Positions 52,213 through 61,398 of a stretch of 64,000 bases of DNA are shown here, in pieces. Positions within the stretch are counted from its first letter, which is position 1; each line of letters starts with the position of its first letter. The notes below the pieces were generated by a model. That model searched no databases, was not told where the DNA came from, and worked only from the letters and a program-made list of their open reading frames with translations. Both the position numbers and the translations under genes were made by a program. The stretch lies in contig RHGM01000003.1 in assembly GCA_003724185.1 (NCBI GenBank), positions 62,001-126,000 of the forward strand, written 5' to 3'. This stretch comes from Porphyrobacter sp. IPPAS B-1204 (lineage in GTDB: Bacteria; Pseudomonadota; Alphaproteobacteria; Sphingomonadales; Sphingomonadaceae).

Positions 52213-54012
52213 TCAATTCCAAGGGGGTGAGCCAGCACCAGCGGCGGCTTTGGCAGCGGGTATCAGTTCGGCATCGGGGAAGGCTTCAAACGCCGCCTTG
52301 ACCAGCGGATCGGCGCGGATGCGCGCATCCTCGGCAGCGGCGGCGGCCTCGGCCAGTTCACGCAGGGATGGCTGCGCCTCACCCGCGCCGCGTTCAATCA
52401 GCCAGCGCTTGCCGGTCAGTTTGAACAGCGCCTCGCGGATATCGGGCGAAGGGTCATCGGGAAAGTTGTCCGCTTGCTGATAGACGAGGCATTCAGGGCC
52501 AAGCTCGATCACCCGCACACGGTCGCGCATCATCTGGGCCACGCGCAACTGGCCCGCGGCATCGACCGCATCGACCAGAGCCGCCCAATCCTGCACGGGC
52601 GAGGCGGCAACAGGTGCAGGCGTAACGGGGGCAGCGCCCTCTATTGCCGGGGCCGCAGCATAGCCGCCCGCGGCCAGCTCCTCGATCCGCCGTGCCAGCT
52701 TGCCGGGATCAGGCATTTGCGCGGCGTGGAGCATGCGCAGCAGCGCCATCTGGAGCGACACCAGCGGATCGGGCGCGGTGCGCACCTCGTCATGGCCTTT
52801 CAGCAGCAATTGCCACAGCCGGTGCAGTTCCCCCGCCCCCATCCGCCCTGCAAAATCGGCGAGCGCGGCGCGCTCTTCCTCGGTCGGGGCATCGGGATCG
52901 CCGCCGGAAACCTGCGCGAGAGTGACGCGGTGGGTCAGATCCATCAGCGACCGAATAAGCGCAAGCGGCTCCACGCCGAGCGCATATTGTTCGTCAACAG
53001 CCGCGAGCAAGGCCTTGGCATCACCTGACAAAAGATGTCCGAGAACCCGCCGCTGCGCGCTCTTGTCCGCCAGCCCAAGCATATCGCGCACCCGCGCACC
53101 GGTCACCTTGCCCTCGCCATCCAGGTCAGCATGGGCGATGGCTTGATCGAGGATCGACAGCCCATCGCGCACCGATCCTTCGGCCGCGTTGGCGATGATC
53201 GACAGCGCCTCTCCCTCCGCATCCACCCCTTCCAAGCGGCAGACCTTGGCGAAATGTTCGGCCAGCATCGGCGCAGGGATGCGACGCAGGTCGAAGCGCT
53301 GGGTCCGGCTCAGCACCGTGACCGGCAGCTTGTCGACCTCGGTTGTGGCGAACAGGAACTTCACATGCGGCGGCGGCTCCTCAAGTGTCTTCAGCAAGGC
53401 ATTGAAAGCATTGCGCGACAGCATGTGAACTTCGTCGATGATGTAGATCTTGTAGCGCGCCGACACGGCAGCATAGCGCACCTGCTCGATGATCTCGCGC
53501 ACGTCGTCCACACCGGTGTTCGAGGCAGCGTCCATCTCGATCACGTCAATGTGGCGGCCTTCCGCGATGGCGGTGCAGGCCTCGCACACGCCGCAGGGAT
53601 CGATGGTGGGGCCGCCCTGCCCGTCCGGCCCTATGCAATTCAATGCCTTGGCAATCAGGCGTGCGGTCGAGGTCTTGCCGACACCGCGCACGCCGGTCAT
53701 CAGGAAGGCATGGGCCAGCCTGTCACGGGCGATGGCATTGGCGAGCGTGCGCACCATCGCCTCCTGCCCGATCAACTCGGAGAAGGTCTGGGGGCGATAT
53801 TTGCGCGCCAGAACACGGTAAGGCTGGGCCGCGGCAACCGGCGGCGAGACCGGGTCTGGCGCGGGCGAGGCAGGGGCTGGCACAGCTAAGGCCGGGGCTG
53901 GCACCACCGGCGCAGGGTCTCCGAACAAGGCACTTTGCCCGGCCGCCTCAAGCTCGGCAGCGCTGGGGCCGGTGTCGGCATCCTCGGGAAGTTCGGGATC
54001 GGAATCGCTCAT
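52213..54012 (-). CDS. dnaX: DNA polymerase III gamma/tau subunit
   Basis: A 599-residue protein. After a Pro/Ala-rich N-terminal extension of about 65 residues, the clamp-loader AAA+ domain shows Walker A GVRGVGKTSTARL, the zinc module DPCGVCEACTAI, the sensor LFATTEVDKLPVTVLSRTQ and SRNAFNALLKTLEEPPP. The C-terminal tau-like region binds other holoenzyme parts. The N-terminal extension is unusual next to enterobacterial DnaX but common in sphingomonads. Immediately upstream is the SRP RNA gene. Confidence 0.96.
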   Translation of the reverse strand: MSDSDPELPEDADTGPSAAELEAAGQSALFGDPAPVVPAPALAVPAPASPAPDPVSPPVAAAQPYRVLARKYRPQTFSELIGQEAMVRTLANAIARDRLAHAFLMTGVRGVGKTSTARLIAKALNCIGPDGQGGPTIDPCGVCEACTAIAEGRHIDVIEMDAASNTGVDDVREIIEQVRYAAVSARYKIYIIDEVHMLSRNAFNALLKTLEEPPPHVKFLFATTEVDKLPVTVLSRTQRFDLRRIPAPMLAEHFAKVCRLEGVDAEGEALSIIANAAEGSVRDGLSILDQAIAHADLDGEGKVTGARVRDMLGLADKSAQRRVLGHLLSGDAKALLAAVDEQYALGVEPLALIRSLMDLTHRVTLAQVSGGDPDAPTEEERAALADFAGRMGAGELHRLWQLLLKGHDEVRTAPDPLVSLQMALLRMLHAAQMPDPGKLARRIEELAAGGYAAAPAIEGAAPVTPAPVAASPVQDWAALVDAVDAAGQLRVAQMMRDRVRVIELGPECLVYQQADNFPDDPSPDIREALFKLTGKRWLIERGAGEAQPSLRELAEAAAAAEDARIRADPLVKAAFEAFPDAELIPAAKAAAGAGSPPWN

Positions 54013-54065
54013 GGACGCAAGCTAGGCGCTTGGGCGCGGTTTGTCATTTGCGATCACGGGAAAAA

Positions 54066-54151
54066 GGAGCCGGGCGACCCGCCGCAATCCACCTGAGCTG
54101 CTTCCTTCCGGACCTGACTCGGTGAGCAGACGCAAACGTCCACCCGACTCC
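54066..54151 (-). ncRNA. ffs: signal recognition particle RNA (4.5S-type)
   Basis: The minus strand contains the invariant SRP tetraloop region GTCAGGTCCGGAAGGAAGCAG, followed by CTCAGGTGG, and the ends GGAGTCGGG and CCCGGCTCC pair to close the hairpin. The ends are approximate by a few bases. It is next to dnaX, as in many alphaproteobacteria. Confidence 0.93.
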
Positions 54152-54291
54152 CAGAAGAGCATATGGCGCGCCCGGGAGCAAAAATCAACTCAGCGAAAAA
54201 TCGGCCCGCAGGGCCGCAAGGGCGACCGCCCGCCGCGGCTCATGCCGCGAAGCCAAGGCGGGCGGATGCCCGCCGCCCGGCGCTTGAGGGC

Positions 54292-54570
54292 TTAACGGAA
54301 GTTATCCGCGTAGGCCTGAAGCTTCAGCCGCTTGGGCGGGGTCGCGTGAACGCGTGCGGGGATGCCGTATTTCTCGGCATAGGCCTTGGCCGCGTCCTTC
54401 GAAGGAAAGGTCAGCTGCACCTGCGACTGGGTGTCACCCGATCCGGTCCAGCCCATCAGCGGATCGGCAAAACGCGCCTCGGACTGTTCGAATTCCAGCA
54501 CCCACTCGTCGGTGTGCGCCTTGCCCGATTGCATCGCGTGCTTGGTCTTCTGATAAATTCTCGCGGGCAT
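54292..54570 (-). CDS. complex I accessory subunit (NDUFS4-like, ETC_C1 family)
   Basis: A 92-residue protein: MPARIYQKTKHAMQSGKAHTDEWVLEFEQSE, then MGWTGSGDTQSQVQLTFPSKDAAKAYAEKYGI. This is the family of the mitochondrial NDUFS4 (18 kDa) subunit, found in alphaproteobacterial respiratory complex I. It helps to stabilise the NADH module. It stands alone downstream of hrpB on the same strand. Confident from length and motif order. Confidence 0.88.
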   Translation of the reverse strand: MPARIYQKTKHAMQSGKAHTDEWVLEFEQSEARFADPLMGWTGSGDTQSQVQLTFPSKDAAKAYAEKYGIPARVHATPPKRLKLQAYADNFR

Positions 54571-54680
54571 TTTCTCTTGCGATCCTCGCTCATGCTGGCT
54601 TCGCCAGCGTCGCTGCGGGCGGGCAGTCGCCCTTGCGGGCTGCTTTGCACCCCGAATTCTGCTGGCGCGATAGCGTGATT

Positions 54681-57110
54681 CTAGCCACGATTAAACGCAT
54701 TTTTGGTCTTCATGCTGGGCTTTTCCAGCCACGGCTGATCGGGCCAGCGGTGCTTGGGATAGCGGCCCTTCATGTCCTTGACCACATCGCGCCAGCTCCC
54801 CCGCCAGAAGCCGGGCAGATCGCGGGTCGATTGCACTGGACGCCCGCCGGGGCTGGTCAGCTTCAGCAGCAGCGGGGTGTTGCCGATCATCGGCTGCTCG
54901 TCCAGCCCGAACACTCCCTGCACCCGCACTTCAACGCTGGGCGCGTCATCGCCCGCATAGTCGATGGCGTGGCGGGTGTCGGCAGGCGAGGTGAAATGGG
55001 TAGGCGCGGCGCGGTCGAGCGCCTGCCGCGCATTCCAGTCGAGCAGGCCGAGCGCGGCTTCGGCAAAGCGGTGCGGCGGCAGATCGAGATCACGCCGCCC
55101 GGCCACCAGCGGCGCGAGCCATTCGCCCGCTCTTTCGCGCAAGGCATCGGGTGAAAGCGCCGCCATCCCGGCAAAGCGCGCGCGGGCGAGGAAGCCTGCG
55201 GGAAGCAACTCCCCCAACCTCTCCAGAGCCTTCTCCACAAGGATATCCACAAGCAGGGCCGGGTCGGGCGCAGGCTCTGGCACGCTCGCCAGGACGATCG
55301 CGCCAAGCCGCCGCTCACGCCGGGCCTCCACACGGTCTTTGTCATTATTCCAGCGGGTTGTGACGCGTTCTGCAAGCTCTCTGGCAAACAGGGCGGCGAT
55401 GCGTTCCGGTGCGAGTTCTGCCCCCGCCGTGATCCGCGCACCCTTGGCCTGCCCCTGCGCATCGCCGATCACGATCCATTCCGCCCGTGCCAGCGGCGAG
55501 GCCGGATCAAGCTGGTAGCCGCGCCCGCCTGCGCTGATCCATTGCTCGCCCGACGCATCACGGCGGCGGGCGACGAAATCGGAGCGGGCGAGCGCGAGGG
55601 CTTCGGCGGCATCTGTGGCGGGGCTAGTGCCGATGGCAGTGGCAAGCTTGACCGCCTGCCGCGCCCAGCCTTGCGCAATCCGCGCCGCCGCTGCGGCCCT
55701 TGGTGCGCGATCCCCGCGCCAGCGGCTGAGGCGCTGCATCAGGTCTTCCCCGCGCCCGCCAAGCCCGCGTTCCTGCAACAGCATCACCAGCCGCGCTGCA
55801 TCCTCGCCGCAGCCCGCTTGCGCGCCGTGGAGGACAGCGGCGGCCTGGTCTGGGGGCATCGGCAGGCTGGCAATGGCCTCACCGAGCGGCGTGATCCTCC
55901 CCGCCCCGTCAAGCGCGCCCAAAGCATCGAGCGCACTGCGCGCCGCTGCAATCGAAGCTTCGGGCGGCGGATCGAGCCACGGTAATGCCTGCGGATTGCC
56001 CGTCCCCCACTTGGCCAGCCGCAGCAGCAACGGGGCGAGATCGGCTTGCAGGATTTCGGCAGGCGTGAATTCCGGGCGGCCCGCGTGCCCCCCTTCCTCC
56101 CACAATCGGTAAGCCACCCCCGGCCCCTGCCGCGCCGCACGCCCGGCGCGCTGCGCTGCCGAGGCTTGGCTGGCGCGGCGGGTAACGAGGTGTGTGGTGC
56201 CTGCCGCCCGGTCAAACTCCGCAAGGCGCGCGAGGCCGGAGTCGACCACCACGCTCACCCCGTCCAGGGTCAGCGAGGTTTCGGCAGTCGCTGTGGCAAG
56301 AACTATCCGCCGGCGGCCATCAGGATCGCGGCGGATTGCGGCGCGCTGGGCAGCCGGTTCGATCTGGCCGTGCAAGGCATGGATCGGAACATGTGCAAGG
56401 CGCGGCTCCAGCCGTTCGCGCACCCGCTCGATCTCGCGCACGCCGGGCAGAAAGGCGAGGATATCGCCCGTCTCTTCGCGCCATGCGGTGAGCACGGCGC
56501 TGGCCATCCGGTCTTCGATGGCTTGCGAAGCATCCCCGCCAAGCCATTTGATTGCCAGCGGAAAGCTGCGCCCTTCGCTTTCGATGATCACCGCGTCCTC
56601 GCCCAGCAGCCGGGCAAAGCGTGCGCCGTCGATGGTCGCGGACATCACCAGAACGCGCAAATCCTCGCGCAGAACGCTGCGGGTCTCCAGCGCCAACGCC
56701 AACCCCAGATCGCTGTCGAGCGCACGTTCATGCGCCTCGTCAAACAGCAATGCGGATACGCCGGGAAGCTCCGGATCGTCGACCAGCCGGTTCACGAGAA
56801 GGGCCTCGGTTACCACGAGGATGCGGGTCTTTGCCGATACCTTGCTGTCGAGCCGCGTCATGTAGCCGACCGTCTCGCCCGGCTTTTCCCCGAGCATTTC
56901 GGCCATCCGTTCCGCCGCAGCGCGGGCGGCGACGCGGCGTGGAGATGTCAGGATGATCTGGCCGGTGCACCACGGCTCGCCCAGCAGATCGGGCGCGACC
57001 GCGGTGGTCTTGCCCGCCCCCGGCGGCGCGATCAGCACGCCCGCGCCTTGCTCCGCGAGTGCGGCGCGGATTTCCGGCAGGACAGCGTGGATGGGAAGGT
57101 CGAGGCTCAC
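54681..57110 (-). CDS. hrpB: ATP-dependent helicase HrpB
   Basis: The start is GTG 57110 (reading VSLDLPIHAVLPEIRAAL), chosen because the ORF-track extension runs back into the polyprenyl synthase gene. It is 809 residues, the usual HrpB length. Walker A is APPGAGKTTAVAPDLL, the DEAH box is LLFDEAHERALDSDL, and motif VI is in QRAGRAARQGPGVAYRLW. The C-terminal HrpB domain ends with a conserved stretch like RDLPGFWRGSWRDVVKDMKGRYPKHRWP. It is a DEAH-box RNA helicase-like protein of uncertain physiological role. It begins 19 bases after the polyprenyl synthase gene. Confidence 0.92.
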   Translation of the reverse strand: MSLDLPIHAVLPEIRAALAEQGAGVLIAPPGAGKTTAVAPDLLGEPWCTGQIILTSPRRVAARAAAERMAEMLGEKPGETVGYMTRLDSKVSAKTRILVVTEALLVNRLVDDPELPGVSALLFDEAHERALDSDLGLALALETRSVLREDLRVLVMSATIDGARFARLLGEDAVIIESEGRSFPLAIKWLGGDASQAIEDRMASAVLTAWREETGDILAFLPGVREIERVRERLEPRLAHVPIHALHGQIEPAAQRAAIRRDPDGRRRIVLATATAETSLTLDGVSVVVDSGLARLAEFDRAAGTTHLVTRRASQASAAQRAGRAARQGPGVAYRLWEEGGHAGRPEFTPAEILQADLAPLLLRLAKWGTGNPQALPWLDPPPEASIAAARSALDALGALDGAGRITPLGEAIASLPMPPDQAAAVLHGAQAGCGEDAARLVMLLQERGLGGRGEDLMQRLSRWRGDRAPRAAAAARIAQGWARQAVKLATAIGTSPATDAAEALALARSDFVARRRDASGEQWISAGGRGYQLDPASPLARAEWIVIGDAQGQAKGARITAGAELAPERIAALFARELAERVTTRWNNDKDRVEARRERRLGAIVLASVPEPAPDPALLVDILVEKALERLGELLPAGFLARARFAGMAALSPDALRERAGEWLAPLVAGRRDLDLPPHRFAEAALGLLDWNARQALDRAAPTHFTSPADTRHAIDYAGDDAPSVEVRVQGVFGLDEQPMIGNTPLLLKLTSPGGRPVQSTRDLPGFWRGSWRDVVKDMKGRYPKHRWPDQPWLEKPSMKTKNAFNRG

Positions 57111-57129
57111 GCCCCGCCCGATAGCCTGC

Positions 57130-58140
57130 TCAATGCCCGCGCGCGACCGCGAATTGCGCCGCTTCGGCCATCGCCTGACGAGCCTTGCCATCGGGGAAGA
57201 TCGAGATCGCGTCGATGGCGCGGTGGGCGAAGTGGCGCGCGCGTTCACGCGTGTCTTCGAGCGCATTGTGCTTGCCGATCAGGGCAATTGCGTGGGCAAG
57301 ATCGGCATCGGACGAACGATGCCCGATGATCGCGTCCTTCCAGAACTTGCGTTCTTCCTCGTTACCGCGGGCATAGGCGAGGATCACCGGCAGGGTCATC
57401 TTGCCCTCGCGGAAATCGTCGCCCTGGTCCTTGCCCATTTCGGCAGCGTCGGAATCGTAGTCGATCGCATCGTCGACCAGCTGGAATGCCACGCCAAGGT
57501 TGCGGCCATAGGCCTCCAAAGCGCGCTCCTGCTCCTCCGAACATTCGGCCACCACCGCGCTGATCTGGCTGGCGGCGGCGAACAGGGCTGCTGTTTTGGC
57601 ACCGATGATGTGGAGGTATTGTTCTTCGCTGGTGTTGATCTGGCGCTGGGCGGACAGCTGCGAAACCTCGCCTTCCGCGATCACGGCACTGGCGCGTGAC
57701 AGGATCGAGAGGACGCGCAAGGACCCGTCCTCGGTCATCAGTTCAAATGCGCGGCTGAAGAGGAAATCGCCGACCAGCACGGTCGCCGGATTGCCGAAGA
57801 TGATGTTGGCCGCAGCCTTGCCGCGCCGCAGCTCGCTGCCGTCCACCACATCATCATGCAGCAGCGTTGCCGTATGGATAAATTCGACTGCGGCGGCGAG
57901 CTTGTGGTGGCGGGTGCCCTTGTAGCCCACCAGCTCTGCACCAGCGAGCGTCAGCATCGGCCGCAGCCGCTTGCCCCCGCCCGAAATCAGATGTCCGGCC
58001 AGGCGCGGGATCAGCGGGATCTCGCTCTGCATCCGGTCAAGGATCACGGCGTTGACCGAGTTCATACCCGCCGCTGTCAGGGACAACATGGGATCGAGTG
58101 TCGGTGCCTTGCGCGGCAGGGGAATGATATCGGCACTCAT
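57130..58140 (-). CDS. ispB: all-trans polyprenyl diphosphate synthase (ubiquinone side chain)
   Basis: A 336-residue trans-prenyltransferase with both Asp-rich motifs: LLHDDVVDGSELRRG (FARM) and QLVDDAIDYDSD (SARM), and GGGKRLRPML near residue 60. It elongates isopentenyl diphosphate to the side chain of ubiquinone; in sphingomonads this should be decaprenyl (Q10). It is upstream of hrpB and divergent from the chorismate mutase gene. Confidence 0.93.
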   Translation of the reverse strand: MSADIIPLPRKAPTLDPMLSLTAAGMNSVNAVILDRMQSEIPLIPRLAGHLISGGGKRLRPMLTLAGAELVGYKGTRHHKLAAAVEFIHTATLLHDDVVDGSELRRGKAAANIIFGNPATVLVGDFLFSRAFELMTEDGSLRVLSILSRASAVIAEGEVSQLSAQRQINTSEEQYLHIIGAKTAALFAAASQISAVVAECSEEQERALEAYGRNLGVAFQLVDDAIDYDSDAAEMGKDQGDDFREGKMTLPVILAYARGNEEERKFWKDAIIGHRSSDADLAHAIALIGKHNALEDTRERARHFAHRAIDAISIFPDGKARQAMAEAAQFAVARGH

Positions 58141-58209
58141 GCTGATTGCGGCTCTAGGGCGGCCCCAGCGTGCTTGGCAAGCGCAGAATTGCTGCTAGTT
58201 TCGCCAGAC

Positions 58210-58518
58210 ATGTCCGACAAAACGCAAATCTCAGCCGAGCCCGATCCGGTTCTGGCCGCCTTTCGCAAGAGCATCGACAACATCGATGCGGCGCTGATCC
58301 ACATGCTGGCTGAACGATTCCGGATCACGCAGGCGGTTGGCGAATACAAGGCGAAGGTGACGCTCCCTCCCGCCGATCCTGACCGTGAAGCACGGCAGAT
58401 CGCGCGTCTGCGCAAGCTGTCGGAGGACGCCGACCTTGATCCCGAATTTTCCGAGAAATTCCTGCGCTTCATCATCGACGAAGTGATCCGCCACCACGAA
58501 CGTGCGGCAGCCGGTTAG
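58210..58518 (+). CDS. AroQ-type chorismate mutase
   Basis: The start is ATG 58210 (MSDKTQISAEPDPVLAAFRKSIDNID), giving 102 residues; the ORF-track start lies inside the divergent ispB gene. It has the AroQ pattern: first helix DNIDAALIHMLAERFRITQAVGEYKA with Arg and Lys of the active site, then REARQIARLRKLSEDADLDPEF and a third helix. It converts chorismate to prephenate for Phe and Tyr synthesis. It is a stand-alone enzyme whose stop overlaps the next gene's end tail to tail. Confidence 0.92.
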   Translation: MSDKTQISAEPDPVLAAFRKSIDNIDAALIHMLAERFRITQAVGEYKAKVTLPPADPDREARQIARLRKLSEDADLDPEFSEKFLRFIIDEVIRHHERAAAG

Positions 58519-58901
58519 GGCTTGCTGCCAGCATCGGTGGCGGTCGGCAAGACCGGTTCGGGCGGAGGCGCGGGAGCGCGGGGCTGGGGCTGATCACGAA
58601 GCGCTTCGATCAGTTCCGACCGTTCCCGGAGGATGCGCCGCTGGTTGCGGGTCAGCCGGATGATCTCCCCATTGCCGAGCGATACGTTGCGACCCCGTCC
58701 GGGGTAGATCAACGGCGCACCAAGGCAGGTTGCATCGCGCCCGAATTCGACATCGCATTGCGGACCGATCCCGGTGCGATCCGTGGCCAGCCCGGAATAG
58801 GGATTGTTGAAGACCGTCCGTTCCACCGGGCGTCCATCGCTGGTCGCACAGCCGCCGAGCAGGATTGCGGCAAGGATCATGCTGGAACGGGCTGTGATCA
58901 C
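58515..58901 (-). CDS. small putative lipoprotein
   Basis: The start is GTG 58901 (reading VITARSSMILAAILLGGC), giving 128 residues with a lipobox LLGGC; an ATG at 58880 is possible but leaves only ten residues before the Cys. The mature part has QCDVEFGRDATCLGAP with two Cys, a polar region and a Pro-rich tail. It is likely to be attached to the outer membrane. The family is not recognised. It converges with chorismate mutase, overlapping it by four bases. Confidence 0.68.
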   Translation of the reverse strand: MITARSSMILAAILLGGCATSDGRPVERTVFNNPYSGLATDRTGIGPQCDVEFGRDATCLGAPLIYPGRGRNVSLGNGEIIRLTRNQRRILRERSELIEALRDQPQPRAPAPPPEPVLPTATDAGSKP

Positions 58902-58976
58902 GCTGACGCGGCTCCGACATTGCTGAGCCTTCACAATGGCCTGCGCGCAGTGAACCGCCACTGAACCAGAAAAAAG

Positions 58977-59011
58977 GGGTGCAGGCCGTTCCACCAGACC
59001 GGCCTGCACCC
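58977..59011 (-). terminator. intrinsic terminator
   Basis: GGGTGCAGGCC...GGCCTGCACCC forms an 11-bp stem. On the minus strand it is followed by CTTTTTT, ending transcripts from the 59086 gene. Confidence 0.88.
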
Positions 59012-59085
59012 ACGTGATGCGCGCTCCATCGGGGTGGCAGGGCGGCGGGGCCGCGTGTCCTGCCGAAGCGGCGCAAACCTGTCTC

Positions 59086-59643
59086 TTACCCCCGCGGACG
59101 GCGCATGCGCGGCGGGCGGCTGACGCCCTCGGCGCGGGTGCGGGTGACGCTGCGGTTGACCTGACCATCGCTGCGCGAAGTCGCCCGGTTGCGGGAGGCG
59201 AGGGTTTCGCCATCGCTGTTGGTGACCGATTGGCTGGCCTGCGAATTGCCCTGCCCATCCCGGCTGCGGCTGCCCGCGAGGCCATAGGTTTCCCCGCCGC
59301 GGCCGGTGGCGGTGCCGGTGAAGCTGGAACCATTCTCGGTCCGGGTACGCTCGCCCTCAAGGCTGCGGGTGCGGCCTTGCGGGCCAGTCTGGACGACACC
59401 GATGGTCGATCCGGTTTCCTTACGCTGACGCACTGCGCTGCTTGATGCGGTGTTGCCGGTGTTGCGGTTGGTCACTTCCCGATCACGGGTGGCGGTGCCG
59501 GTGTCGCGGTTGACCGTGGTGGTCGTGGCCGCGCTGGCGTTGGGGCCTTCGTAGGTGCGGGTGCGGGTCTGATCCTGCGCGGTGGCGGGAACTGCCAGAA
59601 CCAGCGCGGTCATGGCGGCGAGCATCAGGGGGGATTTGGTCAT
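59086..59643 (-). CDS. exported Thr/Arg/Ser-rich repeat-like protein
   Basis: The start is ATG 59643 (MTKSPLMLAAMTALVLAVPATAQ) with GGAGG upstream, giving 185 residues and a clear signal peptide. The mature part is low complexity, rich in Thr, Arg, Ser, Gly and Asn (for example TTTTVNRDTGTATRDREVTN), with no Cys. It probably is unstructured or beta-solenoid-like in the envelope. I do not know its role. It lies downstream of the sigma/anti-sigma pair on the same strand. Confidence 0.68.
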   Translation of the reverse strand: MTKSPLMLAAMTALVLAVPATAQDQTRTRTYEGPNASAATTTTVNRDTGTATRDREVTNRNTGNTASSSAVRQRKETGSTIGVVQTGPQGRTRSLEGERTRTENGSSFTGTATGRGGETYGLAGSRSRDGQGNSQASQSVTNSDGETLASRNRATSRSDGQVNRSVTRTRAEGVSRPPRMRRPRG

Positions 59644-59762
59644 GGCGATATTCCTCCTTGCAATCATGGGCTTGCGAGGCCGCTCCAGCAGCGGGGCTTG
59701 GCTGGTGGCGACATGAGGAAAACGCCTGAGCGGGAATTACCCTTCGCGGCGCACGCGATTTT

Positions 59763-60704
59763 TCATTCCGCCGGTGACTGATCGCCCGCCGGGTCGCTGG
59801 CAGGCGCGGGCGGCACCACGGCTGGCACCTCGGCAGCACGGCCGGCGCGATATTGCTCAATCAGGGCGCGGCGTTCCTCGGGCGGCAGCCGGCGCAGCGC
59901 CTCACGCCGCTGGGCGGGAGACATGCGCCGCAGCCGCTCGATCCGCTCACCCCGTTCCAGCGCCCTGGCGTCATCGCGCAAGGGGCGCAGAATATCTTCG
60001 CTGGTCAGCGCTTCACCGCTTTCGACCTTGCGCTGCATTTCGTCCCGCCGTGCCGCGATACGTTCATCGGCGAGCTGCTGGCGGCGGGCCTGTGCGGCTT
60101 CGACCTTGTCGCGGAAGGCGGCTTCCTGTTCGGCGGTCGGAAGCGGCAGGCCAGCGGCGCGGCGGCGTTCGAGCGCGCTGTCGATGCGCTGGTCAGCCAG
60201 CGCGCGGCGGGCCGCAAACCGGCCTTCGCGCACTTCGTCGATCCGGCGGAAGGCCTCGGCGAGTTCTTCGGGCGTGTCGATCGGGCCGGTGATTTGCACC
60301 GGCGCCAAAGCGGCAGGCGCGTCAGACTTGGGCTTGGCTGCTGCCATCACCGGCGCGGTTGCCGCAGCGGCGGCGGGCTGCGAACCGGTGAGGCGCGCCC
60401 AGACCTTTTCAGCCGAGGGCACGGGAATATCGAACTGCTGAAGCAAGCCGGTCGCCGCCGCCGCGCTGGCGAGCGCGCCGAAGCTGACAACGCCGATGGC
60501 GATCCCCCGCCCCAGCCGCCAGCCGCGCCCATTGCTTGCCCTCCGCCGAAGCGGCGGCAGCGGCGCAGCAGCCCCTTCCGCAGCCGCCAGCACACGGTCG
60601 GCAAAGCCTGCGGACAGGCCCGGCACAGCGTAACCGTCCAGCGCCCGCGCCAGCGGACTGCCGGGGGTGATGGGATCGCCCTGCTTGGCTTCATTCACGC
60701 TCAT
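59763..60704 (-). CDS. membrane-anchored anti-sigma-like protein with DUF3106-type helical C-terminus
   Basis: A 313-residue protein: short cytoplasmic part (residues 1-55, with DGYAVPGLSAGFADRVL), one membrane helix (GIAIGVVSFGALASAAAATGL), then a long periplasmic helical region rich in Arg, Glu and Ala (AQRREALRRLPPEERRALIEQYRAG), the pattern of DUF3106-type or metal-sensing CpxP-like domains. The ATG overlaps the sigma gene's stop (ATGA), so it is very probably the membrane partner that controls that ECF sigma factor. Confidence 0.72.
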   Translation of the reverse strand: MSVNEAKQGDPITPGSPLARALDGYAVPGLSAGFADRVLAAAEGAAAPLPPLRRRASNGRGWRLGRGIAIGVVSFGALASAAAATGLLQQFDIPVPSAEKVWARLTGSQPAAAAATAPVMAAAKPKSDAPAALAPVQITGPIDTPEELAEAFRRIDEVREGRFAARRALADQRIDSALERRRAAGLPLPTAEQEAAFRDKVEAAQARRQQLADERIAARRDEMQRKVESGEALTSEDILRPLRDDARALERGERIERLRRMSPAQRREALRRLPPEERRALIEQYRAGRAAEVPAVVPPAPASDPAGDQSPAE

Positions 60705-61318
60705 CGCGCGTCTCCTTCGCCCGCAAAGGCCTGCCGCAGCGCCGTGCGGGCGCGATGCAGCAGGCTTTCAAAGGCCTTGATGTTCATGTCCATGGCGGCG
60801 GCCGCTTCGGCATTGGGCAGTTCCTCGTAATAGGTCAGCACGATCGCGGCACGCTGGCGGTCTGGCAGGGCCAGCACCAGTGCGCGGGCCTGCGCATCGC
60901 GCTCTCCCGCTTCGATCAGCGCATCGGCGAGCGGGGCCTCGTCTGCATCGTCCGGCACCTCTCCCGGCGAAAGCCGCCGCGTCCGGCGAAGGCGATCAAT
61001 CGCGAGATTGACCACCACCCTTTGCAGCCAGCCGCCCAGCCGCAGCGTGCCTGCCGCCTGACTGCCGACCGGATGGCGCGCAGAAATGGTCGGCGCCTGA
61101 TCCCACAATCGCAGGCAGGCTTCCTGCACGATATCCTCCGCCTCGTGCGCGTCACCGGTCATGCGGTAGGCGACCCGGTGGAGCGCGCCGCCGTGCTGCG
61201 TGATCATCTCGCGCAGCGCTGCGGGATCGCGGGCCGCCAGCCGCGCTGCCCACGCCGCATCATCGCCCGGGCCGGCGACACGCTGAGCTTGTGCAGATCG
61301 ATCACCGCTGGCGGTCAT
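60701..61318 (-). CDS. ECF-type RNA polymerase sigma factor
   Basis: The start is ATG 61318 (MTASGDRSAQAQRV); another ATG 16 codons upstream is possible. It is about 205 residues. Region 2 is recognisable as YRMTGDAHEAEDIVQEACLRLWDQ and region 4 as LPDRQRAAIVLTYYEELPNAEAAAAMDMNIKAFESLLHRARTAL. It directs RNA polymerase to a stress regulon and is coupled to the membrane protein encoded immediately downstream, overlapping by four bases. Its target promoters cannot be told from the window. Confidence 0.88.
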   Translation of the reverse strand: MTASGDRSAQAQRVAGPGDDAAWAARLAARDPAALREMITQHGGALHRVAYRMTGDAHEAEDIVQEACLRLWDQAPTISARHPVGSQAAGTLRLGGWLQRVVVNLAIDRLRRTRRLSPGEVPDDADEAPLADALIEAGERDAQARALVLALPDRQRAAIVLTYYEELPNAEAAAAMDMNIKAFESLLHRARTALRQAFAGEGDAR

Positions 61319-61398
61319 AGTGTATGTCGCAAATGGCCCCGTTTGCGTGTGGTTGTGCCGCTTCAACGCGGGATAAGCGCAAACCCTTCGCGGCCCGG

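Noticed and set aside
54964-57329. Several long plus-strand ORFs opposite hrpB
   Set aside because: They are antisense shadows. The minus strand has the complete helicase motifs.
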